From NCBI RefSeq assembly GCF_000830005.1, contig NZ_CP010407.1, forward strand, positions 8,134,001 through 8,198,000: a DNA stretch of 64,000 nt. The letters run 5' to 3'. The notes under the pieces are model-generated. The model worked only from the letters and a program-made list of their open reading frames with translations, was not told where the DNA came from and made no database searches. Source of the DNA: Streptomyces vietnamensis. GTDB lineage: Bacteria; Actinomycetota; Actinomycetes; Streptomycetales; Streptomycetaceae. A program made the translations under genes and the position numbers. This document shows positions 1 through 6,832 of this stretch, one piece after another (position 1 is the stretch's first letter; the number at the start of each line of letters is the position of its first letter).

Positions 1-68
1 GGCCATAGAATGTATAGCGCGACTGCAAGCATCTGCTCGGGGCGCCCGCTCACCCTGTCTGCCGCCTA

Positions 69-1409
69 CTACTTGTTGACGGTGAAGCCCTGGTCGTTGC
101 CGTACTTCACGCTCGCGTCCTGCCAGGCCTTCAGGCCGTCGGTGAGCTTGGTCGGGGAGACGTAGGCCTTGCCGACGGTGTCGTTGAAGATCGAGTTGGC
201 GTACACCTGGTAGGGCAGGTAGGACCAGTCGGTGCCGACGTTCTTCGCGGACTCGGCGAAGATCTGGTTGGCCTTCTGGCCGCCGAAGTACGGGAAGGCG
301 GTGTCGAGGAAGGCCTTGGACTCGAGGTCGGCGCGGGTCGCGGGGAACGCGCCCTGCGCGATGCGGGAGCTCGCTCCGGCGCCGGTGGTGGCGAACTCGG
401 TGAAGGCGTAGGCGAGTTCCTTGTTCTTCGCGGCCTTCGGGACGGCGAGCGAGCTGCCGCCGTTCTCCGCACTGGCCTTGGCGCCCTTCGTCCACTGCGG
501 GAGCGGGGCGACCCGCCAGTCGCCGGAGGCGGAGGCGACGCCGGAGGAGAGGTTGGCGGGCATCCAGGCGCCGGTGGAGAGGGTGGCGATGGAGCCGTCG
601 GCGAGGCCCTTGTACCAGGCGTCGCTCCAGGAGGTGACGGGCGCGACCAGCTTCTCGTCGAGGAGCTTCTGCCAGGTGGCCGTGTACTTCTTGGTGCCCT
701 CGTCACCGAAGTCGACGGTGACGTCCGTGCCGTCGGTCTTGTACGGGCGGCCGCCGGCCTGCCAGATCAGGCTGGTGGTGGCACCGGCGTCGCCCGTGTC
801 GTTGGCGATGAAGACCTTCGGGTCGGCCTTGTGGAGGGCGCGGGCGGCGTCCACGTACTCGTCCCACGTGGTGGGGACCTTGATGCTGTGCTTGTCGAAG
901 ACCTTCTTGTTGTAGAAGAACGCCATCGGGCCGGAGTCCATCGGCAGGGCGTAGATGGACTTGTCCTGGTGGACGGCGTTCCACGGGCCGCCGGTGAAGT
1001 CCAGGGCGTGCTTCTGCGCGCCGTACGGGGCGAGGTCCTCGACGGACTTGGCGATGGTGAACTGGCCGAGCGCGTAGTACTCGACCTGGGCCACGTCGGG
1101 GGCGCCGGAGCCGGCCGCTATCGCGTTCTGCAGGGCGGTGTACTGCTTGTCGCCGGTGCCCGCGTTGACCAGCTCGACGTCGACCTTGGGGTACTTCTTC
1201 TCGAAGTCCTCCGCCACCTTCTTCAGCGTGGGCTCCCACGCCCACACGGTCACCTTGCCGCCCTTCGCCAGCGCGGCCGCGACGTCCTTCGGGCCCGCCG
1301 AGCCGGAGCCGCCGTCCGCGGCGTCGGAACCGCAGGCCGTGGCCGACAGCGCGAGGGCGGAGACCACGGCGAGCGCGCCGAGGAGTCTGCGGGTGGTGTG
1401 GATTCGCAT
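69..1409 (-). CDS. Sugar ABC transporter substrate-binding lipoprotein (cluster 1)
   Basis: Extracellular solute-binding protein of family 1 (MalE-like), 446 aa, that captures a sugar or oligosaccharide for the two permeases encoded just upstream in the same direction. The N-terminus has a basic region, a hydrophobic stretch and a lipobox ending LSATAC followed by GSD, so the mature protein is a lipid-anchored protein at the outer face of the membrane. The body shows typical family-1 patches (VTVWAWEP near the start, FYNKKVF, PTTWDEY, LSTGAWMP). The ATG start has AGGAG eight bases upstream. It lies 76 bp downstream of the MalG-type permease gene. No ATPase is encoded here; streptomycetes usually share one MsiK ATPase among such importers. 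The substrate is inferred from the adjacent GH35 beta-galactosidase and shared operator: probably galacto-oligosaccharides. Confidence 0.9.
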   Translation of the reverse strand: MRIHTTRRLLGALAVVSALALSATACGSDAADGGSGSAGPKDVAAALAKGGKVTVWAWEPTLKKVAEDFEKKYPKVDVELVNAGTGDKQYTALQNAIAAGSGAPDVAQVEYYALGQFTIAKSVEDLAPYGAQKHALDFTGGPWNAVHQDKSIYALPMDSGPMAFFYNKKVFDKHSIKVPTTWDEYVDAARALHKADPKVFIANDTGDAGATTSLIWQAGGRPYKTDGTDVTVDFGDEGTKKYTATWQKLLDEKLVAPVTSWSDAWYKGLADGSIATLSTGAWMPANLSSGVASASGDWRVAPLPQWTKGAKASAENGGSSLAVPKAAKNKELAYAFTEFATTGAGASSRIAQGAFPATRADLESKAFLDTAFPYFGGQKANQIFAESAKNVGTDWSYLPYQVYANSIFNDTVGKAYVSPTKLTDGLKAWQDASVKYGNDQGFTVNK

Positions 1410-1485
1410 GGGATGTGCTCCTGGAGGGTGATGAGGGTGGGAGAAGCCATGTGAGGGATGGATCAGGAGGGTGGAACGGGCGCGG

Positions 1486-2412
1486 TCACTCCTTGACGCT
1501 GCCCGCGGCCAGGCCGGACTGCCAGTACCGCTGGAGCAGGAGGAAGACCGCCACGATCGGGACGATCGTGAGCAGGGAGCCGGTGACGATGAGGTCGAAG
1601 ACGGCCTCGCCGCCGGCGGTCTGGGCCTGGGCGTTCCAGGCGTTGAGCCCGAGGGTCAGCGGGTACCAGTCGGGGTCCTTGATCATGATCAGCGGCAGGA
1701 AGTAGTTGTTCCAGGTCGCGACCATCGAGAAGAGCAGAACCGTCACCGTGCCGGGCGTCAGCAGGGGAAGCGCGATGGTGAAGAAGGTCCGCAGCTCGCC
1801 GGAGCCGTCGATGCGCGCGGCCTCCAGGAGTTCCTTCGGTACGGCCTCGGCCGCGAAGACCCACATGAGGTAGAGCCCGAAGGGGGAGATGAGGGACGGG
1901 ATGATGACGGCCCACGGGGTGTTCGTCAGGCCCATCTTGCTGAACATCAGGAAGGTGGGTACCGCGAGGGCGGTGCCGGGGACGGCCACGGCGCCGATGA
2001 CCACCGCGAAGACCGCCTTGCGGCCGGGGAAGTCGTACTTGGCGAGGGCGTAGCCGCCGAGGACGGCGAGGACCGTGGCGCCGCCCGCGCCGGCGGCGAC
2101 GTACAGCAGGGTGTTGAGCAGCCAGCGGACGAAGACGCCGTCGTCGTAGGTGAGCGTGCGGGTGACGTTGTCCCACAGGTTGAAGTCGTCGGCGAACCAG
2201 AGCCCGAAGGAGCCGAGCAGTCCCTTCTGGTCCTTGGTGGCGTTGATGAGCAGCCAGGCCAGGGGGAGCAGGGTGTAGACCAGGACGAGACCGGTGACGA
2301 GGGTCAGCGGGATGCTGGGGCGCGGGTCGAGCGGGGTGTGGGGGCGACGTGCGCGGCGCTTCGCCGTGGTGGCCGTGGTGGCCGAGGGGGTCCGGGTGAG
2401 GGTGGTGGTCAT
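1486..2412 (-). CDS. Carbohydrate ABC transporter permease, MalG type (cluster 1)
   Basis: Inner-membrane permease subunit, 308 aa, with about six hydrophobic segments after a short basic cytoplasmic N-terminus. The cytoplasmic EAA loop that docks the ATPase is clear (EAARIDGSGELRTFF followed by ALP). It pairs with the MalF-type permease whose stop codon lies 4 bp upstream, so the two are cotranscribed and probably translationally linked; the binding protein follows. Family assignment is firm. The transported sugar is inferred only from context. Confidence 0.92.
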   Translation of the reverse strand: MTTTLTRTPSATTATTAKRRARRPHTPLDPRPSIPLTLVTGLVLVYTLLPLAWLLINATKDQKGLLGSFGLWFADDFNLWDNVTRTLTYDDGVFVRWLLNTLLYVAAGAGGATVLAVLGGYALAKYDFPGRKAVFAVVIGAVAVPGTALAVPTFLMFSKMGLTNTPWAVIIPSLISPFGLYLMWVFAAEAVPKELLEAARIDGSGELRTFFTIALPLLTPGTVTVLLFSMVATWNNYFLPLIMIKDPDWYPLTLGLNAWNAQAQTAGGEAVFDLIVTGSLLTIVPIVAVFLLLQRYWQSGLAAGSVKE

Positions 2413-2416
2413 CGGC

Positions 2417-3343
2417 TCAGCCCTTCCGCATGCCGCGCAGCTGGACCGCGTAGGCGATGATCGCGGTGAGGACGCCCATCACGATCGCGACGGTCGCCGC
2501 GTAGTTGTGCTGCTGGCCCGAGAAGGACAGCGAGTAGGTGTAGAAGTTGGGGGTGAAGTCGCTGGTGATCGCGTTCGGCGCCAGCTTCTGGAGGATGCTG
2601 GGCTCGTTGAAGAGCTGGAAGCTGCCGATGATCGAGAAGATCGTCGCGATGACGAGCGAGCTGCGGATCGCCGGCAGCTTGATGGAGGCCACCACGCGCC
2701 ACTCGCCCGCGCCGTCGATGGCGGCGGCCTCGTAGAGCGAGCGCGGCACGACCTTGAGGGCCGAGTAGAAGATCAGCATGTTGTAGCCGACGAACTCCCA
2801 GGTCACGATGTTGCCGATGGAGGCGAGGACCAGGGACGGGGAGAGGGGGTCGGGCAGGTCGACGCCGAGCGCGTCGTTGACGTTGCCGACCAGGCCGAAC
2901 TGCGTGCCGTACATGAAGCCCCAGATCAGGCTGGCGACGACCGCGGGAACGGCGTACGGCAGGAAGACCGAGACGCGGAAGAATGTCTTCCCGTACAGGC
3001 GGCCGCTGTCGATCGCGAGGGCGACCAGCAGCGCGATGCCCAGCATGACGGGCACCTGGACCAGGAGGAAGAGGCCGACCTTGGTCAGCCCCTCCCAGAA
3101 GCGGGCGTCGGTCAGCGCCTCGCGGTAGTTGTCGAGGCCGACGAAGGAGGTGCCGCCGATGAGCCGGTCCTGGAACAGGCTCAGGTACAGCGCGTATCCG
3201 ATCGGCGCGAGGAAGACCAGTGCGAAGACCGCGACGAACGGGCCGGCGAAGCCCCAGCCCACGAGGGCCTCCTTGCGCAGCCGGAGGCGTGGTCGTGTAC
3301 GGGGCGGTGGTGCTGCCGCGGCACGCGTCGACAGGGTCGTCAT
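2417..3343 (-). CDS. Sugar ABC transporter permease, MalF type (cluster 1)
   Basis: First gene of the importer operon, 308 aa. The chosen ATG at 3343 begins MTTLSTRAAA, a basic, proline-rich cytoplasmic tail, and is followed by six hydrophobic segments (the first around GFAGPFVAVFALVFLAP). Longer in-frame extensions upstream run through the operator and have no membrane-protein character. The EAA loop is visible (EAAAIDGAGEWRVV). It is transcribed divergently from the LacI regulator at 3504, and a near-palindromic operator (3416-3433) sits between the two starts, so repression by that regulator is likely. Confidence 0.92.
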   Translation of the reverse strand: MTTLSTRAAAAPPPRTRPRLRLRKEALVGWGFAGPFVAVFALVFLAPIGYALYLSLFQDRLIGGTSFVGLDNYREALTDARFWEGLTKVGLFLLVQVPVMLGIALLVALAIDSGRLYGKTFFRVSVFLPYAVPAVVASLIWGFMYGTQFGLVGNVNDALGVDLPDPLSPSLVLASIGNIVTWEFVGYNMLIFYSALKVVPRSLYEAAAIDGAGEWRVVASIKLPAIRSSLVIATIFSIIGSFQLFNEPSILQKLAPNAITSDFTPNFYTYSLSFSGQQHNYAATVAIVMGVLTAIIAYAVQLRGMRKG

Positions 3344-3415
3344 GAGGCGGGTCCTTGCGTCGATGACCGAGCGGTCCGGAGGTGGAAAAGGCCCCGAGGG
3401 GGCTGGCCGACGAGA

Positions 3416-3433
3416 AATGTTTACGTAATCATC
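3416..3433. promoter_or_regulatory. LacI-family operator, copy 1
   Basis: AATGTTTACGTAATCATC. The inner 16 bases ATGTTTACGTAATCAT form an inverted repeat with one mismatch around a central CG, the usual LacI architecture. It matches 15 of 18 positions with the perfect palindrome at 6545-6562. It lies between the divergent importer operon and the lacI-type gene, about 70 bp from each start codon. Confidence 0.75.
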
Positions 3434-3503
3434 GGTAGCGTGATGGTGACACTCCCACCCGGGAGCGTCAAGAACGAAGTGGCATCGAGTGAGAGGGATT
3501 CGG

Positions 3504-4574
3504 GTGACGGAACAGGGCGAGAACGGCCGCCGGGCGACGGGCCGAGGAGGCAGGGGACGGCCGCGGCGGGTCTCCATGGCGGACGTCGCCGCACTCGCGG
3601 GAGTGTCCTCGCAGACCGTCTCGCGCGTCTCGAACGGGGACCCCGCCGTCATCGAGAGCACCCGCCAGAAGGTCCTCGACGCCATGAAGGAGCTCGGCTA
3701 CCGGCCCAACAGCGCCGCCCGCGCCCTCAAGAGGGGCGACTTCCGCGCCATCGGCGTCATCACCATGGGCCTGTCCAGCACCGGCAACGTGCGCACCCTC
3801 GAGGCCATCGCGGGGTCCGCCTCACGCGCCGGATACGCGGTCACCCTCATCCCCCTCGACGCCCCGACCCAGGACAACGTGCGCGGGGCCTTCACCCGGC
3901 TCGACGAGCTCGCCGTCGACGCCGTGATCCTCATCATGGAGGTGCGCCTCCTCGACACGACGGCGCTGCGGCTCCCGCCGCACGTCAAGGTGGTCGTGGT
4001 GGACTCCGACGCCACCGGACGCTTCCCCGTCGTGGACACCGACCAGCGGCAGGGCGCGCGCAGCGCCGTACGGCATCTGCTCGACCTCGGGCACGAGACC
4101 GTGTGGCACCTGGCGGGACCCGAGGAGTCCTTCGCCGCGGGGCGCCGCGCGGAGGCCTGGGAGGCGGCCCTGCGCGAGGAGGGGCGGAAGGTGCCCCCGG
4201 TGCTCCGGGGGGACTGGACGCCCGAGTCCGGTTACGGGGCGGGGCTCGCGCTCGCCGAGGAGGCGGGCTGCACCGCGGTCTTCGTCGCCAACGACCAGAT
4301 GGCCCTCGGTGTGCTGCGCGCCTTCCACGAGCGGGGCGTGCGGGTGCCCGAGGACGTCAGCGTCGTCGGATTCGACGACATCGCCGAGGCCTCCTCCTTC
4401 ATCCCGCCGCTGACGACGGTCCACCAGGACTTCGGGAAGGTCGGGGAGTTGTGCGTCGAAGCCGCCCTGCGGGAGCTGCGCGGCGAGACGGTGACGGGCG
4501 TGCAGCTCGTGCCGACGAGCCTGGTGGAGCGCGCCAGCACGGCGGTGCCCGGGCGGGGCGACCGACCGGCCTGA
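3504..4574 (+). CDS. LacI-family transcriptional regulator (beta-galactoside cluster)
   Basis: DNA-binding repressor of about 356 aa. The N-terminal helix-turn-helix and hinge are canonical (MADVAALAGVSSQTVSRVSNG, then RPNSAARALK), followed by a periplasmic-binding-protein-like sugar sensor ending VVGFDDIAEASSF and TTVHQDF. Two in-frame GTG codons are possible, at 3489 and 3504. I prefer 3504 because GAGAGGG ends 6 bp upstream of it. The gene is divergent from the importer operon and convergent with the GH35 gene. Identical-type operators in front of both (3416-3433 and 6545-6562) imply that this protein represses both and itself until a galactoside inducer binds. Confidence 0.9.
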   Translation: MTEQGENGRRATGRGGRGRPRRVSMADVAALAGVSSQTVSRVSNGDPAVIESTRQKVLDAMKELGYRPNSAARALKRGDFRAIGVITMGLSSTGNVRTLEAIAGSASRAGYAVTLIPLDAPTQDNVRGAFTRLDELAVDAVILIMEVRLLDTTALRLPPHVKVVVVDSDATGRFPVVDTDQRQGARSAVRHLLDLGHETVWHLAGPEESFAAGRRAEAWEAALREEGRKVPPVLRGDWTPESGYGAGLALAEEAGCTAVFVANDQMALGVLRAFHERGVRVPEDVSVVGFDDIAEASSFIPPLTTVHQDFGKVGELCVEAALRELRGETVTGVQLVPTSLVERASTAVPGRGDRPA

Positions 4575-4590
4575 CCGTGCGGGGGCTTCG

Positions 4591-4662
4591 GCGGCCGACG
4601 GCGCCCAGGTCTCCCAGTACGCCTGCAACGGCGGCGCCAACCAGCAGCTGACCTTCGGCTGA
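4591..4662 (+). pseudogene. Relic of a ricin-type (CBM13) lectin domain
   Basis: In the frame ending at TGA 4660-4662 the sequence reads AADGAQVSQYACNGGANQQ then LTFG and stop. This is the typical C-terminal repeat of a ricin B-like domain, with the QxW motif degraded to QxT. There is no start, signal peptide or catalytic part: the stretch begins just after the LacI stop codon. It is the tail of a lost secreted carbohydrate-binding enzyme, consistent with rearrangement in this galactan-degrading region. Recognition rests on motif similarity only. Confidence 0.6.
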
Positions 4663-4676
4663 CGCGCACGCGAAAC

Positions 4677-4709
4677 AGGCCGGGCACCGACTCAGTCGGT
4701 GCCCGGCCT
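4677..4709. terminator. Bidirectional rho-independent terminator
   Basis: A 16-bp perfect inverted repeat: arms 4677-4692 (AGGCCGGGCACCGACT) and 4694-4709. It lies between the convergent LacI gene and GH35 gene and can end transcripts from both sides. No strong T-run, as is usual in Streptomyces. Confidence 0.8.
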
Positions 4710-4733
4710 TCTCGTACGTCTACGGGCTCTCGG

Positions 4734-6485
4734 TCACTCCTCCGTCGGACCGAGGTCGGCCGTCTCGCGGAAGTCGACCGTGGCGGCCCGGTGCCCGGCG
4801 TGGAGTTCCAGGACCACGACCTCGTTCGTGCCGGCGCGCAGGACGGGCGCGGGGACGTACAGCGACTTCTGCGGGCCGCGGGACCAGTGGCGGCCGAGCG
4901 CGAAGCCGTTGACCCAGGCGTTGCCCTTGGTCCAGCCGTCGAGGTGCAGGAAGGTGTCGGCCGGCTCGGTGACCTCGAAGGTGCCGCGGTGCAGGGTGGG
5001 ACCGACGGGCGTGCGCGCGGTGGTCGCGAAGGGGATGCCCTCCAGGGTGGCGAGCGGCAGCGGGCGGCTGGTCCAGCCGACGAGCTCGGAGCCGTCGAGG
5101 AGGACCTTCCCGAGGAGCCCCTTGCGGTCGTGGATGCCCTGCCCGTAGTTCACGCGGCCCTGGTTCTCGACCAGGATCTGGAGCCTGCCGCCGGCCCGGG
5201 GCGCGTGGAAGGCCAGGGAGTGCTCGTGGTTCTCCCGTTCGAGGACGCCGACGGGCTGTCCGTCGACGAAGACCTGGGCACGGTCGCGGACCTGCTCGAC
5301 CTCGAGGAGCGCGGGGCCCACCAGGGGCAGCACGGTCTCGTAGAGGACGAAACCGAAGTCCTGCTCCAGTTCCTCCATGGTGAGGGGGCGCATCGAGTCG
5401 ACGCCGGGCGCGAGGGCGGCGACGTCGTCGAGCAGGCCGGCGCTCTCGGTGAGCCGGACGGCCGGGACGGCCAGCTTCGGGCCGGGTGCGGGGACGGGCT
5501 CGTCCGGCACGGGCGCGTACTTGGCGATGACGTCGCGGAAGGCGGTGAACTTCGCCGCCGGGTCCCCGGCCTCGTCGAGCGGGGAGTCGTAGTCGTAGGA
5601 GGTGATGGTGGGGCGGTAGGTGTGCTTGTCGTTGGCGCCGTTGGTGAAGCCGAAGTTGGTGCCGCCGTGGAACATGTAGAAGTTGACCGAGGCCCCGGTG
5701 GCGAGCAGTTCGTCGAGCTCGCGGGCCGCCTCCTCGGGGTCGCGGACCACATGGCGGGCGCCCCAGCGGTCGAACCAGCCGATCCAGAACTCCGAGGTCA
5801 TCAGCGGCCCTTCCGGGCGCTTCGCGCGCAGCTCGGCGAGGTGCTCGGCGGAGCGGCTGCCGAAGTTGGCGGTGGCGAGGACGTCGGGGAGCGCGCCGCG
5901 CTCCAGGTCGACCGGCTGGTCGCAGGTGAAGAGGGGTACGTCGACGCCGACGCGGCGCAGGGAGTCGGCGATGTGCTCCATGTACGCGGTGTCGTCGCCG
6001 AACGCCCCGTACTCGTTCTCCACCTGCACGGCCAGGACCGGCCCGCCGTTCGAGGCGAGGTGGGGCAGGAGCGGGGTGAGCAGGCGCTCGAAGTAGTCGT
6101 CCACGGCGGCCAGGAAGCGCGGGTCGCGGGTGCGCAGCCGGATGTCGGGCTCGGCGAGCAGCCAGGACGGCAGGCCGCCGCCCTCCCACTCGGCGCAGAT
6201 GTACGGGCCGGGGCGCAGCAGCACGTGCAGCCCCTCGGCGGCGGCCAGCTCGACGAACCGGGGCAGGTCGAGCCCGCCGTCCAGGACGAAGTGGTCCGGG
6301 CGCGGCTGGTGGAGGTTCCAGGGGACGTAGGTCTCGACGGTGTTGAGGCCCATGAGCCGGGCCTTGTGCAGCCGGTCCGCCCACTGCTCGGGGTGGACCC
6401 GGAAGTAGTGCAGCCCGCCGGACAGGAGCCGGAAGGGTTGGCCGTCGAGCAGGAAGCCGGTCTGGTCTGTCCGGAGAACGGGCAT
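4734..6485 (-). CDS. GH35 beta-galactosidase, cytosolic
   Basis: Hydrolyses terminal beta-linked galactose from oligosaccharides; 583 aa, the normal length for short bacterial GH35 enzymes. The start at 6485 (MPVLRTDQTGFLLDGQPF) fits the family N-terminus, including SGGLHYFRVHPEQW and NTVETYVPWNLH. The acid/base is expected at E158 in VENEYG and the nucleophile at E232 in MTSEFWIGWFDRWG. C-terminal jelly-roll domains end with GRHWSRGPQKSLYVPAPVL. No signal peptide is present, so it acts inside the cell on imported sugars. A perfect LacI-type palindrome lies 60 bp upstream (6545-6562), linking it to the regulator and importer next door. Confidence 0.93.
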   Translation of the reverse strand: MPVLRTDQTGFLLDGQPFRLLSGGLHYFRVHPEQWADRLHKARLMGLNTVETYVPWNLHQPRPDHFVLDGGLDLPRFVELAAAEGLHVLLRPGPYICAEWEGGGLPSWLLAEPDIRLRTRDPRFLAAVDDYFERLLTPLLPHLASNGGPVLAVQVENEYGAFGDDTAYMEHIADSLRRVGVDVPLFTCDQPVDLERGALPDVLATANFGSRSAEHLAELRAKRPEGPLMTSEFWIGWFDRWGARHVVRDPEEAARELDELLATGASVNFYMFHGGTNFGFTNGANDKHTYRPTITSYDYDSPLDEAGDPAAKFTAFRDVIAKYAPVPDEPVPAPGPKLAVPAVRLTESAGLLDDVAALAPGVDSMRPLTMEELEQDFGFVLYETVLPLVGPALLEVEQVRDRAQVFVDGQPVGVLERENHEHSLAFHAPRAGGRLQILVENQGRVNYGQGIHDRKGLLGKVLLDGSELVGWTSRPLPLATLEGIPFATTARTPVGPTLHRGTFEVTEPADTFLHLDGWTKGNAWVNGFALGRHWSRGPQKSLYVPAPVLRAGTNEVVVLELHAGHRAATVDFRETADLGPTEE

Positions 6486-6544
6486 GCGCGTGGTGCTCCT
6501 GTGTTCGGGGTGGGTGCGGGGTGGGAGGCGTGCCCCACCCAAGA

Positions 6545-6562
6545 CATGTTTACGTAAACATG
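6545..6562. promoter_or_regulatory. LacI-family operator, copy 2 (perfect palindrome)
   Basis: CATGTTTACGTAAACATG is a perfect 18-bp palindrome with central CG, 60 bp upstream of the GH35 start. It shares its core with the site at 3416-3433, so the LacI regulator at 3504-4574 is the obvious candidate to bind both. Confidence 0.82.
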
Positions 6563-6590
6563 ACTCCCGTGGCAAGCCTCGTCCCGGGGA

Positions 6591-6760
6591 GTGGCCGGGA
6601 AGGGTGCCGTGGCGCGGGCCTGGCAGCGGCACCGGGCCCTCTACGAGGCCGTCGCCGCCTGGCAGCCCGAAGCCGCCCGGGCGTGGGCGACCGTGCACGT
6701 GGCCGGGGTCGAGCAGTGGCTGAGGGGACGCTCGACGCGTTGGAGGTCGAGCGCACCTGA
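6591..6760 (+). pseudogene. Relic of a GntR/FadR-family regulator (FCD domain end), frameshifted
   Basis: One frame reads AWQRHRALYEAVAAWQPEAA and continues RAWATVHVAGVEQWLRG, the last helices of a FadR-type FCD ligand domain (HRALYEAV, ARAWATVH). After WLRG this frame becomes nonsense, while the next frame gives a natural ending GTLDALEVERT and stop at 6758-6760. A single-base deletion near 6720-6727 explains the switch. The DNA-binding half is absent: the region upstream is the GH35 promoter. So it is a truncated and frameshifted remnant. Confidence 0.6.
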
Positions 6761-6803
6761 GGGGCCGTATCCCCGGGGTCATTGCCGGGGATACGGCCCC
6801 TCA
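6758..6803. terminator. Strong hairpin terminator
   Basis: Arms 6758-6776 and 6785-6803 form a 19-bp perfect stem with an 8-base loop. It begins at the stop codon of the GntR relic and lies 30 bp beyond the stop of the ricin/propeller gene on the minus strand, so it can serve both. Confidence 0.8.
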
Positions 6804-6832
6804 GAAGGAGCGCCGTGCGGAGTCGGGTCGGA

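Noticed and set aside
2294..4651. A 785-codon open frame on the plus strand
   Set aside because: It runs antisense to both permease genes and out of frame through the LacI gene; composition is the charged, repetitive kind produced by reading high-GC genes in the wrong frame.
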